Of a DNA stretch of 64,000 nt, positions 50,282-58,211 are shown piece by piece. Under the pieces are notes generated by a model, which did not search any database, was not told where the DNA came from, and was given only the letters and a program-made list of their open reading frames with translations. The stretch is taken from IMG/VR virus record IMGVR_UViG_3300028840_001395, positions 62,001 through 126,000 of that record. The stretch is one strand, 5' to 3'. The DNA is from a virus. Position numbers and translations under genes: made by a program. Positions within the stretch are counted from its first letter, which is position 1. Every line of letters starts with the position of its first letter.

Positions 50282-50327
50282 CAGACACCTCCTTGTCTCT
50301 ACTCCAGGGTGACCATAGACGAAAAAT

Positions 50328-50403
50328 TGGCTGGGGCAGAGGGATTTGAACCCCCGATCACAGGGTCAGAGCCTGCTGCCTTACCAGACTTGGCTATGCC
50401 CCA
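50328..50403 (-). tRNA. tRNA-Gln (CUG)
   Basis: Stem GCAGG/CCTGT, loop CTCTGAC, CCA encoded; second CUG gene. Confidence 0.9.
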
Positions 50404-50408
50404 GCGGA

Positions 50409-50674
50409 TGGTGCGGGTGGTGGGAGTCGAACCCACAAGACCAGAACGTCTCTTATCGGGACTCACGCTTCCCTGTGGGGGGATGAGGTTCCCCAACCCC
50501 TGCCATTACTGACAGCGGCCCCAACCCGGTGCTTCTGAAGCCTAGAGACCGTGCCCCGTCCGGGAACGCCACAACGCAGCTTTTTACCTTCCGGTAGCAC
50601 CCTGGCCCCTCAATCACGAGGTTTCCGGTTTCACCTTGGTTTTCCGGTTCCGTTGCCTGTTAGGTCACACCCGC
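50409..50674 (-). ncRNA. RNA with tRNA-like 3' domain, possible large insert
   Basis: At 50409-50451 are CCA, an acceptor strand CACCCGC, a T arm GTGGG-TTCGACT-CCCAC and a small AGAC/GTCT hairpin. No normal D or anticodon arm follows. The exact partner GCGGGTG occurs 249 nt upstream at 50668-50674, inside the end of the next gene. Possibly an interrupted tRNA or a tmRNA-like RNA; the pairing could be chance. Confidence 0.35.
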
Positions 50675-50914
50675 ATTCGTGTCCACGCTCTGACGAGCCT
50701 CGATGCCTTCCTGCTCCAGCTTCAGGTGCTTCCTGATGTAGCGCATGAACAGAAGAGCCTTGTCCTCGGCCAGAAAGGTCGCGGTCCCCACGTCATCGAT
50801 GGGAACCGGGAACTCGAACCCGCATTCGGTGCGGTACCAGAGGTTGCTGTCGCAGTAGAACGCGAAGCGAACCTTCTTCCCTGACTTCACCATCTCTGTG
50901 AGTCGCTGTGCCAT
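50660..50914 (-). CDS. Hypothetical small protein
   Basis: 84 residues; GGAGG 6 nt before ATG 50914. Beta-like first half (KKVRFAFYCDSNLWYRTECG) and a helix (KALLFMRYIRKHLKLEQ). No family recognised. Confidence 0.6.
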   Translation of the reverse strand: MAQRLTEMVKSGKKVRFAFYCDSNLWYRTECGFEFPVPIDDVGTATFLAEDKALLFMRYIRKHLKLEQEGIEARQSVDTNAGVT

Positions 50915-50934
50915 TTCTGGCCTCCTCCCGAAGT

Positions 50935-51009
50935 TGGCAGGGGCGGAGGGAATTGAACCCATCATCTCAGGAATCAAAGGCCTGTGTCCTACCGTTGAAC
51001 GACACCCCC
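50935..51009 (-). tRNA. tRNA-Gln (UUG)
   Basis: Acceptor GGGGGTG/CGCCCCT with two G-U pairs, loop CTTTGAT, CCA encoded; last anticodon-stem pair mismatched. Confidence 0.8.
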
Positions 51010-51052
51010 ACTGGGCAGGTCGTCAACTTTGACGACCGCCAGATTTGACGAC

Positions 51053-51128
51053 TGGTGGAGCTGAGGGGAATCGAACCCCTGACCTCGGCATTGCGAACGC
51101 CGCGCTCTCCCAACTGAGCTACAGCCCC
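51053..51128 (-). tRNA. tRNA-Ala (CGC)
   Basis: Stem CGGCG/TGCCG, loop TTCGCAA, CCA encoded. Confidence 0.92.
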
Positions 51129-51141
51129 ATCTATGTGTCCG

Positions 51142-51217
51142 TGGTGGAGCTAGCCGGGATCGAACCGGCGACCCCCTGCTTGCAAAGCAGGCGCTCTCCC
51201 AACTGAGCTATAGCCCC
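51142..51217 (-). tRNA. tRNA-Ala (UGC)
   Basis: Stem CCTGC/GCAGG, loop TTTGCAA, CCA encoded. Confidence 0.93.
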
Positions 51218-51230
51218 ACGGATTGATTGT

Positions 51231-51306
51231 TGGAGCGGACGACCAGGATCGAACTGGCGACCTCCTGCTTGGCAAGCAGGTGCTCTACCGGCTGAGCTAC
51301 GTCCGC
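51231..51306 (-). tRNA. tRNA-Gly (GCC)
   Basis: Stem CCTGC/GCAGG, loop TTGCCAA, CCA encoded; its first 10 nt supply the stop codon of the endonuclease gene. Confidence 0.93.
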
Positions 51307-51926
51307 ATCTTGTCCCACCCCTCGGCTGCGGACGGGCTAACCGCCACGCACCTTTTCAGGTGAGCCACTTCCTCGGATGACCACACATAACAGGTGTCCG
51401 CGTAGAGGTCATACCCGACGATGAAGTCGAAGTCTGCCTTCTGGTATCGAACCGCCTTGTTGTGGCCTTGGACACACTTGAGAGACACAGAGGGAAGACC
51501 CTTCCCCGAGGCATGTGCCCACTTGACCTGCACCTTCAAGATTCGACCTGTCTCTGGAATCTCCACTACCCAGTCGGCCTTGTCTCCATCGAAAGGCGAC
51601 CCAAAGACATTGAACCCACAGACGGTCATCCTAAACAAGACGGCTGCCTCAGCGATCTTCGCCTTCTGAAGGCGCGAGGCATTGGGGTTCATCATCCGAT
51701 AAAGAGGGGACTCTGCCCCGCGTGACTTTTTGGGGTGCCCCCCTCGTTGATTTTCCTTACGCTTGGCTGCCTGCTCACTCTTTGTCAAAGGATGGGGCTT
51801 GAGCCATCCACTCAGAGAACCTTTCGAGGCCCCTGTCCGTTGGTGGATTTCTCGCAGAGACAAGCCTTCCTCAACTCGGAGCCGAATGCACTCCGCCTTC
51901 AATTTAGGATTAGACTTTCCGCGCAA
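51297..51926 (-). CDS. PD-(D/E)XK homing-type endonuclease between Gly tRNAs
   Basis: 209 residues. N-terminal helix-turn-helix (VEEGLSLREIHQRTGASKGS). C-terminal nuclease core: GSPFDGDKADWVVEIPETG, ILKVQVKWAH (the D and QxK of the fold) and YQKADFDFIVGYD, as in PDDEXK endonucleases linked to group I introns. The stop codon TAG is formed by tRNA-Gly sequence (51297-51306), so the gene probably arrived next to the tRNA. Own sigma70-like promoter. Confidence 0.8.
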   Translation of the reverse strand: MRGKSNPKLKAECIRLRVEEGLSLREIHQRTGASKGSLSGWLKPHPLTKSEQAAKRKENQRGGHPKKSRGAESPLYRMMNPNASRLQKAKIAEAAVLFRMTVCGFNVFGSPFDGDKADWVVEIPETGRILKVQVKWAHASGKGLPSVSLKCVQGHNKAVRYQKADFDFIVGYDLYADTCYVWSSEEVAHLKRCVAVSPSAAEGWDKMRT

Positions 51927-51950
51927 AATGAACCTCCAATCTCCACAAGG

Positions 51951-51979
51951 AGTATAGCACTTGAAGGTTCACAGGTAAA
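51951..51979 (-). promoter_or_regulatory. Sigma70-like promoter of endonuclease gene
   Basis: Minus strand TTTACC, 17 bp, TATACT, 25 bp before ATG 51926. Confidence 0.5.
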
Positions 51980-51981
51980 GC

Positions 51982-52057
51982 TGGTGTGGATGACGGGGTA
52001 TGATCCCGCAACCCCTGCCCTGGCAAGGCAGTACTCTTCCAGTTGAGCTACATCCAC
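51982..52057 (-). tRNA. tRNA-Gly (GCC)
   Basis: Stem CTGCC/GGCAG, loop TTGCCAG, CCA encoded; differs from the 51231 gene. Confidence 0.92.
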
Positions 52058-52092
52058 AGATGGTGGGGAGAGACGGTGTTGCCGACTGTCAG

Positions 52093-52161
52093 TAGGGCTA
52101 CGGGAATCGAACCCGCATCTCCGGGCCTCACCCGGCGTGTTGTCCATTACACCAAGTCCTT
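52093..52161 (-). tRNA. Degenerate tRNA-like gene (anticodon reads GAG)
   Basis: D arm, anticodon arm GCCGG-GTGAGGC-CCGGA and T arm are good, but the acceptor pairs at only 5 of 7 positions, the variable arm is short (not Leu-like) and no CCA is encoded. Probably decaying or edited. Confidence 0.5.
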
Positions 52162-52297
52162 GTCGGCGGCGTCCCGTGCCCACCGAGAACAAGATGGAGA
52201 GGGCCGTTCCAGAACTGCACCCCCAGAACCCAGGAAGGCCCGCGCCCGCCAGGGTAGGAGGACACAGCCCGACAGGCCCGTGTCCATCTGATTTACT

Positions 52298-52373
52298 TGG
52301 AGCGAGTGACCGGGATCGAACCGGCGACCTTCTGGATGGGAACCAGATGCTCTGCCAACTGAGCTACACTCGC
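52298..52373 (-). tRNA. tRNA-Gly (CCC)
   Basis: Stem TCTGG/CCAGA, loop TTCCCAT, CCA encoded. Confidence 0.93.
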
Positions 52374-52404
52374 AACGGGTCGAGGCAAGGTGTGTGTCGC
52401 GTAC

Positions 52405-52481
52405 AGGTGAAGAAAACGGGTCTCGAACCCGCAACCTTCGGCTTGATAAGGCCGACGCTCAACCATTTGAGCTATCTCTTC
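52405..52481 (-). tRNA. tRNA with 8-nt anticodon loop
   Basis: Acceptor GAAGAGA/TTTCTTC, D and T arms intact. The anticodon stem TCGGC/GCCGA is perfect but encloses eight bases, CTTATCAA. Reading from the 5' side gives UAU, from the 3' side AUC. The encoded 3' end is ACCT, not ACCA. Confidence 0.7.
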
Positions 52482-52512
52482 TGAAACGACACCGCAGTCC
52501 TCGACCGCGAAC

Positions 52513-52588
52513 TGGTGGAGCTGAGGGGACTCGAACCCCTGACCCTCTGGATGCCATCCAGATGCTCTCCCAACTGAGCTACAGCCCC
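52513..52588 (-). tRNA. tRNA-Ala (GGC)
   Basis: Stem TCTGG/CCAGA, loop ATGGCAT, CCA encoded. Confidence 0.9.
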
Positions 52589-52596
52589 ACATGTGC

Positions 52597-52673
52597 TGGA
52601 GGCGGAGGCGGGAATCGAACCCGCGTGGCCCGGCTCATGAGGCCGGGGCGGCAAGACCAACAGCCTCTCCGCA
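52597..52673 (-). tRNA. tRNA-Met (CAU), initiator-like end
   Basis: Stem CCGGC/GCCGG, loop CTCATGA. First acceptor position is T-C mismatched, an initiator feature. CCA encoded. Confidence 0.8.
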
Positions 52674-52680
52674 CAGATGA

Positions 52681-52758
52681 TGGTAGCGGGGGCGGGATTT
52701 GAACCCGCGATCTCCAGGTTATGAGCCTAGCGGGATGACCAGACTTCCCTACCCCGCA
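52681..52758 (-). tRNA. tRNA-fMet (CAU)
   Basis: Mismatch at 1-72 (T-T), loop CTCATAA, T arm TTCAAAT and a D arm much like E. coli initiator tRNA; CCA encoded. Confidence 0.88.
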
Positions 52759-52763
52759 ACAAG

Positions 52764-52854
52764 TGGTCTCGGGGGGATGGCTGCGAACCATCCAACTCCT
52801 GCCGATGAGAGGGCCTCACCAGCCCCTGCAAGAGTCGCCTTGCTTGGCCCCGAT
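52764..52854 (-). tRNA. Aberrant long tRNA-like gene, anticodon unclear
   Basis: Encoded CCA, T arm GATGG-TTCGCAG-CCATC and 6 of 7 acceptor pairs. A CAAG/CTTG D-like stem and GGGGC/GCCCT stem exist, but the 7-nt loop TGGTGAG lacks U33. 91 nt long. Confidence 0.45.
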
Positions 52855-52862
52855 AGTGAATG

Positions 52863-52938
52863 TGGTTGTCCCGAGGGGACTCGAACCCCCAACCTCCCGG
52901 ATATCAGCCGGACGCTCCACCAGTTGAGCTTCGGGACA
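52863..52938 (-). tRNA. tRNA-Ile (GAU)
   Basis: Stem TCCGG/CCGGG, loop CTGATAT, CCA encoded. Confidence 0.92.
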
Positions 52939-52948
52939 ATAGATGACT

Positions 52949-53025
52949 TGGTACTCCCGAGTGGAATTGAACCACCGACCCCGCGCTTATCAGGCGCGTG
53001 CTCTAAACCGCTGAGCTACGGGAGC
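52949..53025 (-). tRNA. tRNA-Ile (GAU)
   Basis: Stem CGCGC/GCGCG, loop CTGATAA, CCA encoded; second GAU gene. Confidence 0.93.
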
Positions 53026-53031
53026 GAAGAA

Positions 53032-53793
53032 CTAGGGACAGGCTGTGGCATCCTCACAGGACGGGCAGGAAGCCGCGTCACAGCCTGTGGGACAGAACTC
53101 GACCTTGTAGCCCACCGCCTTGTTGAACGTGTCCTGACAGCCGCCCTGGGGGCTTCTGCCATCCTTGCAGCCACCCTGCGTGGGGTTGGCGTAGGCGTCC
53201 GGGCACTTCTCATCGCCGCACCAGAGCGGGCGGCAGTCGTGATTCGCATGGTCAACCGCACACGTCAGGTCCGGTGCGAACTTGACCGGGACCGAGAAGC
53301 CCAGCTCCAGGTCGAGGTTGTAGGAGTCGAACTTGCCGTAGGTGTCACCCTCGTTGCCCGCGCTGAACTCGATGCGGGTGCCCTCGGTGCAGTTCGGGGC
53401 GTCCTTGTGCGCCATGACCTCGAAGCCTTCGGTCAGGCAATCTGGCTTCCAGGGGGTGCAGGAACCGGGCGCGTAGTTGGCGTTGACGATGTGCCAGAAG
53501 GTGCTCTTGCCAGCGGCCAGGAGGGGCAGCTTCGTGCAGTCACACTGCGGAGCGCCCTTCGTCCCGTCGCCATTGCAGCCGACCTGGTAGGCCACGCCCA
53601 CGTCGTAGGTGCAGGAGTTGTGGAACTCGATGCACCGCTCACCTGCGGGACAGGCTTTGACCCAGTACTTCGTGTAGTCGGTGCAGGCGTTGGTGCAGAC
53701 CGGCGCAGCCGCAGCTTCCTTCTCGGGAGCAGCAGGCGGGTCGTCAGTGCATCCGACCAAGAGAAGTGCGAGAACCAAGGCCCAGGATTTCAT
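53032..53793 (-). CDS. Thaumatin-like lipoprotein
   Basis: 253 residues. Signal peptide MKSWALVLALLLVGC with lipobox LVGC, so Cys15 would be acylated and the protein exported to the membrane. After an Ala/Pro linker comes a Cys-rich domain of thaumatin type: CIEFHNSCTYDVGVAY, GRIEFS-like TRIEFSAG, YNLDLELGFSVPVKFAPD (compare the family's VDGFNVP), CRPLWCGDEKCPDAY, GGCKDGRSPQGGC and a final YKVEFCPTGC. Eighteen or so Cys suggest many disulfides. Such proteins occur in plants, fungi and some bacteria including myxobacteria; in a phage it would be a lysogen- or infection-expressed surface protein. Likely host-derived. Confidence 0.8.
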   Translation of the reverse strand: MKSWALVLALLLVGCTDDPPAAPEKEAAAAPVCTNACTDYTKYWVKACPAGERCIEFHNSCTYDVGVAYQVGCNGDGTKGAPQCDCTKLPLLAAGKSTFWHIVNANYAPGSCTPWKPDCLTEGFEVMAHKDAPNCTEGTRIEFSAGNEGDTYGKFDSYNLDLELGFSVPVKFAPDLTCAVDHANHDCRPLWCGDEKCPDAYANPTQGGCKDGRSPQGGCQDTFNKAVGYKVEFCPTGCDAASCPSCEDATACP

Positions 53794-53830
53794 GGGTCAC
53801 CTCCGTTACAGAGCCGGAGGTATAGGCTCT

Positions 53831-54160
53831 CTAGGGCTGGTTGAAAATCTCCGCGCGCCCTTCGGGGGTCCGAATAAGACGCAGGAGGTCTTTCCAAGTG
53901 AATCCGACACTTGGCCAATCCAGTTTCTTGTTCTCCTTGTCGGACAACGCCTTCACGCGCATAAGCCCGGTGGTGAAGAACTCACGGGTCTCCACATCGA
54001 AAAACCCGAAGCGGAATCCCACATGATTGTCAACCGCCTCAGTGGGGTGACCTGCTGCTTGCCGTTCTCGGAGAATTTGAAGTAGCTCATAAAGAGTGGG
54101 CACAAACTCCTCTACCCTGGTTCCATTCTCATCGTGTCCTATCACTCGCGTCAGAGCCAT
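53831..54160 (-). CDS. Hypothetical protein
   Basis: 109 residues, one alpha/beta domain (NHVGFRFGFFDVETREFFTT) and a basic end. No family recognised. Twelve bases after the cytidylyltransferase-like gene's end on the same strand, so probably in its unit. Confidence 0.6.
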   Translation of the reverse strand: MALTRVIGHDENGTRVEEFVPTLYELLQILRERQAAGHPTEAVDNHVGFRFGFFDVETREFFTTGLMRVKALSDKENKKLDWPSVGFTWKDLLRLIRTPEGRAEIFNQP

Positions 54161-54172
54161 CCAGATTACCTC

Positions 54173-54679
54173 CTAGAGGTCGTGCGCCCGCTTGACGATC
54201 TCGCTCGTGGAGGCAAGCTCATCGATGTCCGGGATGATGACGACCTCGACGGCCTTCTTCCCACTGCGGGGGAGCTTGCCCGTGGCCACCTCGTCCTCAC
54301 GTCCGGCGAACTCGTCGTTGCGAAACACCTTACCGCCCCGGACACCGAGAAGCTCCGTGGCGACGTTGGTGAAGTCCCAGAGGCCGTCTTGGATGTAGGC
54401 GAAGGTGACGAGCTTGTTCGCGTTCAGCAGCATCACCCGCTGGAACTCGCTCGTGAGGGGTCTGGTCGGCCCCTTGACCTTCCTGACGGCCTTGTCGCTG
54501 TCCACACCGACGATGAGGATGTCGCACTCCCGGCGACATCGGAGCAGGTAGCGCAGGTGGAAGTCGTGGAACAGGTCGAAGGTTCCCGAGGTCAGCCCGA
54601 CCGTCTTGTCCTTGGGCTGATGCTCAATCCAGAGCTTCGCCGCTTCCAGCGACGTGGACTCGTAGGGGTTGATGATCAC
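54173..54679 (-). CDS. Cytidylyltransferase-fold nucleotidyltransferase
   Basis: 168 residues. GLTSGTFDLFHDFHLRYL near residue 28 is the nucleotide-binding T-x-G-T-F-D-x-x-H-x-G-H motif with HDFH in place of HxGH; LIVGVDSDKAVRKVKG follows, then RP and a C-terminal ASTSEIVKR (the family's I-S-S-T-x-I-x-x-R). It would transfer CMP or AMP to a phosphate-bearing substrate, as in GCT or RfaE-type enzymes. Driven by the phage promoter at 54693. Substrate unknown. Confidence 0.75.
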   Translation of the reverse strand: MIINPYESTSLEAAKLWIEHQPKDKTVGLTSGTFDLFHDFHLRYLLRCRRECDILIVGVDSDKAVRKVKGPTRPLTSEFQRVMLLNANKLVTFAYIQDGLWDFTNVATELLGVRGGKVFRNDEFAGREDEVATGKLPRSGKKAVEVVIIPDIDELASTSEIVKRAHDL

Positions 54680-54692
54680 CCTTGCACCTCCA

Positions 54693-54727
54693 CCTAGACT
54701 ACTCTCTCGGTGGGGTGGATAAGCCTA
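54693..54727 (-). promoter_or_regulatory. Phage-type promoter of nucleotidyltransferase gene
   Basis: Minus strand GGCTTA, 15 bp, GAGTAGTCTAGG, 13 bp before ATG 54679. Confidence 0.85.
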
Positions 54728-54728
54728 G

Positions 54729-54804
54729 TGGAGCGGGCGACGAGAATCGAACTCGCAACCCTCGGCTTGGAAGGCCGATGCTCTAGCCGTTGAGCTACGC
54801 CCGC
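54729..54804 (-). tRNA. tRNA-Gly (UCC)
   Basis: Stem TCGGC/GCCGA, loop CTTCCAA, CCA encoded. Confidence 0.93.
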
Positions 54805-54811
54805 TTGGAAG

Positions 54812-55216
54812 CTATCCCTTGAACTCGTAATCAGAGGCCCATCGAATGTTCTTCTTCTGACCCTGCCGGGCTGCCTCCAGGCGCAGCCGCGCACATTTGA
54901 CGCCAACTTCATCCACAGGAACGAGATAGACCTTATCGAGTCCTGGGGCATAGACTGCGAAGATGTCAGCCTCGCCCCGGTAAGTCCGGGTTTTCTTCGT
55001 ATTCCAGTTGTTTGAACAGGTGGGAAACTGGATGTATCCAGGAAAGACCTGAGCAGTCTTGCACTGGACTCGGGTGAACTTCCCTCCCTCGTCCAACACC
55101 ATGTCGTATCTCTGGTTGTCCCCGAAGGGGGTGAGGACAACCTTCCCAGCCCGGAGAAAGGCGGCAAGAATCTGCCCCTCTGACCTTTCCCCAACTGCTT
55201 TGGGATTCATGTCCAT
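54812..55216 (-). CDS. PD-(D/E)XK homing-type endonuclease
   Basis: 134 residues from ATG 55216 (GGAGG 5 nt upstream). Core: TPFGDNQRYDMVLDEGG, FTRVQCKTAQV (D and QxK), then TYRGEADIFAVYAPGLDKVY, as in group-I-intron-type PDDEXK nucleases. Lies 8 bp before tRNA-Gly. Member of the endonuclease set interleaved with the tRNAs. Confidence 0.8.
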   Translation of the reverse strand: MDMNPKAVGERSEGQILAAFLRAGKVVLTPFGDNQRYDMVLDEGGKFTRVQCKTAQVFPGYIQFPTCSNNWNTKKTRTYRGEADIFAVYAPGLDKVYLVPVDEVGVKCARLRLEAARQGQKKNIRWASDYEFKG

Positions 55217-55263
55217 GTGAACCTCCAAAGAGAAGGTATCACATTCCCAAGGTTATATCTAGG

Positions 55264-55341
55264 TGGTGAGCCGGGCGGGACTCGAACCCGCGACCGCCTG
55301 ATTAAAAGTCAGATGCTCTAATCCAACTGAGCTACCGGCCC
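55264..55341 (-). tRNA. tRNA-Lys (UUU)
   Basis: Stem TCTGA/TCAGG, loop CTTTTAA, CCA encoded. Confidence 0.92.
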
Positions 55342-55342
55342 G

Positions 55343-55418
55343 TGGTGGGCCTGACAGGAATCGAACCTGCGTCTCTCCGCTTAAAAGGCGGCAGCAACCC
55401 AACTTTTGCTACAGACCC
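55343..55418 (-). tRNA. tRNA-Lys (UUU)
   Basis: Stem GCCGC/GCGGA, loop CTTTTAA, CCA encoded; unusual D arm. Confidence 0.88.
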
Positions 55419-55490
55419 ACGGAGAAGTCACCGCGAGCCCTGCGTTTCAGCCGAGTCATGATTGACCTCCTTGGGTCTGTGGAGTGTATC

Positions 55491-55566
55491 TGGTGCCCCC
55501 AGCAGGAGTCGAACCTGCGGCCATCCGCTTAGGAGGCGGGTGCTCTATCCTCTGAGCTATGGAGGC
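55491..55566 (-). tRNA. tRNA-Arg (CCU)
   Basis: Stem CCCGC/GCGGA, loop CTCCTAA, CCA encoded. Confidence 0.92.
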
Positions 55567-55573
55567 AGGGAGT

Positions 55574-56701
55574 CTAGGGCGGAGGATTTGGGTCAGAGAA
55601 TACGGTGAAATATCCAAGACCAGCTAGCACGAGTTCACCCTTGGTGATGTATGCCTTGATGAGCGCGTTGGACGTCGAATCTATGTTCAAGGAAAGCGCC
55701 CCACCGAGGGTCAACGTCCCAGGGAGGGCTGGTGGCTCCCGGCCCACGAATGACGATGCGGTCATGAAACGGGAAGACCCATCCTCGTTGATGGTGACAT
55801 CCCCGCCCAGCGACGACGTAATTATCTGTGCCATCTCTCCGATGGAAATGAAGTCCTTTGCGTAGATGATAGCGTTGTTCAAAACCACCCCACCAGCGGC
55901 GGGGGCGTCGATGCTGTTGATCAACATCCGGGAGTCAAAGACCGACAGTGTTGACCAACCCGGCAGATTCCGGTTTGCCTCGTAGGGGGCGGCACAGATG
56001 ATGTCGGATGTGTAGTTGGAAAGGAACCCGCCCGTGGCGATGTAGATCTCATACGGGGTGTCAACGTGAGGGAGAAGGATATCCCCCTGGAGTCCCGCAT
56101 TCACAAGGTTCAGGATGACCTTTCCCAACGGGGCAGTGTCCCCGACGATGCTCCCGAAAACCACGGACTCTGCCAAGGTGAGCTTGCGCCCGTAGTCGGC
56201 CCCAGGAGCCGGAGGCCACGCGGGTTCTCCCGTGAATGTGATATTCCCGGCAATGAACATGCCGCTGAATGAGGTTCCTCCAAGGTGCGGCCCCGGAGTG
56301 CCGTAGCTCCTGATGTTCAAGGTGGACTGGTTGATAGGCGGAGCCGAGCCGTTGGGCACGTTGAACGTGATATCCCCTCCAGGCCCCCCGATGCTGCTTG
56401 GGTCTCCGAGAAACACCGTACCCAGCGTGTAGATGTTGAATACACCCGCTGTCGAAATGGTGATGGACTCGTCGTAGATCCCCGGATAGACCCAGAGAGT
56501 CTGAATCCAGGTCGTAGGATCACCCGCGTCATACACGGGGAGCGCAGCTATGGCCTCCGTGATGGTTCGGAATGGGGCGACCCAGGAGCCATTCGCTTCG
56601 GGCGTCCCTGCGGGAGCCGGGCCAGGGGCCACGACCTTCATCTGCTCGTTGGGCGCTCCCGTGATGAGGTCTGCAAGCTCTGCCGGGATGTTGTAGGACA
56701 T
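55574..56701 (-). CDS. Pectin-lyase-like appendage or spike protein
   Basis: 375 residues. N-terminus MSYNIPAELADLITGAPNEQ, then SWVAPFRTITEAIAALP, matches the paralogue just upstream; this P-F/Y-RTI-AI step starts right-handed parallel beta-helix (DUF1565-like) proteins. The rest is Gly/Asn-rich beta sequence (LNIRSYGTPGPHLGGTSFSG, SIGEMAQIITSSLGGDVTIN). No catalytic motif. Probably a tail fibre or surface-binding protein. Two bases... no ribosome-site conflict: 9 bp separate it from the paralogue's stop. Confidence 0.65.
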   Translation of the reverse strand: MSYNIPAELADLITGAPNEQMKVVAPGPAPAGTPEANGSWVAPFRTITEAIAALPVYDAGDPTTWIQTLWVYPGIYDESITISTAGVFNIYTLGTVFLGDPSSIGGPGGDITFNVPNGSAPPINQSTLNIRSYGTPGPHLGGTSFSGMFIAGNITFTGEPAWPPAPGADYGRKLTLAESVVFGSIVGDTAPLGKVILNLVNAGLQGDILLPHVDTPYEIYIATGGFLSNYTSDIICAAPYEANRNLPGWSTLSVFDSRMLINSIDAPAAGGVVLNNAIIYAKDFISIGEMAQIITSSLGGDVTINEDGSSRFMTASSFVGREPPALPGTLTLGGALSLNIDSTSNALIKAYITKGELVLAGLGYFTVFSDPNPPP

Positions 56702-56710
56702 CGTGACCCC

Positions 56711-58033
56711 CTACGGGATGACCGCGTCGTTGAGGAGATTCGTCCCTGCGGGGAACGCCGACCCCGCGAGCTTCGTCATCGAGTTCGTGGCCAAGTCCAC
56801 GTAGAAGTTACCAGGAACCGTGAACGTGACCACCCCTGTCACCCGGCAGTCCAGGAAGTATGCCTCTGCGGAGGTGGCGTCCAGCGTATCGTTGAACCTG
56901 CATCCGTGGACAAGCCCCACACTCCCGAAGTCCACACCACCACTGAACAGGCAACCCTTGACATCGGGGTTCCCGGAGTCGTTCTCGAAGTTGGCCTGGA
57001 AGATACAGTCCTCGATCAAGGTGATGTCATGCACATCGACGTTCCCGTTGAACTCGCAACGGCGCATCTTGTCGGCATCGTCCGCCACGGTAACCGAGAA
57101 CCCGAACACGCTGTCGGTGAAGTGGGCGTCCTGGAGAGTCACACTGCCCCCCAAGAGAGAATCCTGATAGACTCCCTCACGGGCGGTCACGGCACCCTCG
57201 AATCTGCTCTGCTCTATGGCGATCATGTCGGACGCCTCTGGTGCCCAAACGGAAGCCGTCTGCATGGGAAGGCCATTCGGGGTGAATGTCCCCTGCCTCA
57301 CGTCCGTTCGCTCGAAGTTGAGTTGACGCTCACCCCCGACCTCCGACCCGCCGACAAAGACCCCATCACCAATTTCGCTATTCTCGAAGTACCATTTGTA
57401 GGTTACCTCGCGTCCGAACTGGATGGCATCACATCGACTCTGCACAAGAGCCATGCCGAGCTGCCCAGCCCACTCGGTCGGCTGGCCTGCGTCCTTGCCC
57501 ACGATGTTTCCGCCGATGTTGGTATTCCGGAACCAGCAGAAGCGGTCAACGGGGTCTCCATCGATGATTACATCCCCAGAGATATCGAAGAGCGTGATCT
57601 CTGTGTTCCCTACCTGTGGCATCGGGAGAACAATGAGGGAGGCCGGAACGTAATTCCCAGGAGGAGCCCCCGTGATCTGGGTGGGGGCGTCCTTGTCCCA
57701 GGTGACCGACTTGGGATCACCCTGCTCCCCGATACGGGCAGCACCCACCGTGTAGAAGAGCATGATCTTCGACTTGGTGATTGTGACATCCTCGTTGTAG
57801 ATGCCCGACATGATCCAGATCTGCTCAAACCAGGTGTTCTGGTCAGCCCCATCCACGGGAGCCATTGCATCTACGGCAGCCTGGATTGTCCGATAGGGAT
57901 TGGCCCATGTCCCGTCAGCAGGCTCCCCGGCCCCAGCGCCTCCGGCGGGGTCGTTGCTCACGACCTTGATGGCAGAGGGGAGCGCCCCGCTCTGGAGCAT
58001 ATCGAGAAGTGACTGCGGGATGTTGTAGGACAT
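56711..58033 (-). CDS. Pectin-lyase-like appendage or spike protein, paralogue
   Basis: 440 residues; GGAGG 5 nt before ATG 58033. Begins MSYNIPQSLLDMLQSGALPS, then TWANPYRTIQAAVDAMAP, the same layout as 55574-56701. Long run of short beta-helix turns (GDVIIDGDPVDRFCWFRNTN, CEFNGNVDVHDITLIEDCIF, CRFNDTLDATSAEAYFLDCR). Two adjacent divergent copies suggest host-range diversification by duplication. Cell-surface binding is expected; no enzyme site is visible. Confidence 0.7.
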   Translation of the reverse strand: MSYNIPQSLLDMLQSGALPSAIKVVSNDPAGGAGAGEPADGTWANPYRTIQAAVDAMAPVDGADQNTWFEQIWIMSGIYNEDVTITKSKIMLFYTVGAARIGEQGDPKSVTWDKDAPTQITGAPPGNYVPASLIVLPMPQVGNTEITLFDISGDVIIDGDPVDRFCWFRNTNIGGNIVGKDAGQPTEWAGQLGMALVQSRCDAIQFGREVTYKWYFENSEIGDGVFVGGSEVGGERQLNFERTDVRQGTFTPNGLPMQTASVWAPEASDMIAIEQSRFEGAVTAREGVYQDSLLGGSVTLQDAHFTDSVFGFSVTVADDADKMRRCEFNGNVDVHDITLIEDCIFQANFENDSGNPDVKGCLFSGGVDFGSVGLVHGCRFNDTLDATSAEAYFLDCRVTGVVTFTVPGNFYVDLATNSMTKLAGSAFPAGTNLLNDAVIP

Positions 58034-58077
58034 GGACGCCTCCTTGGCCCTACACTGTACCCCGGATAGGCAGATTA

Positions 58078-58154
58078 TGGCACCCCCGGAGGGACTCGAA
58101 CCCCCACCGTCCTGATTAGAAGTCAGGCATCCTCTCCAATTAGACCACGGAGGC
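58078..58154 (-). tRNA. tRNA-Arg (UCU)
   Basis: Stem CCTGA/TCAGG, loop CTTCTAA, CCA encoded. Confidence 0.92.
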
Positions 58155-58211
58155 ACAGGGGCCATCCAGGGTCGCGGGTGAACGCGCCTCGCTGGACGGC
58201 AGGACGGAACT

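Noticed and set aside
50409-50674. Group I intron in the interrupted tRNA-like RNA
   Set aside because: I could not find a P7-type core or clear exon pairing; kept only as an unassigned RNA.
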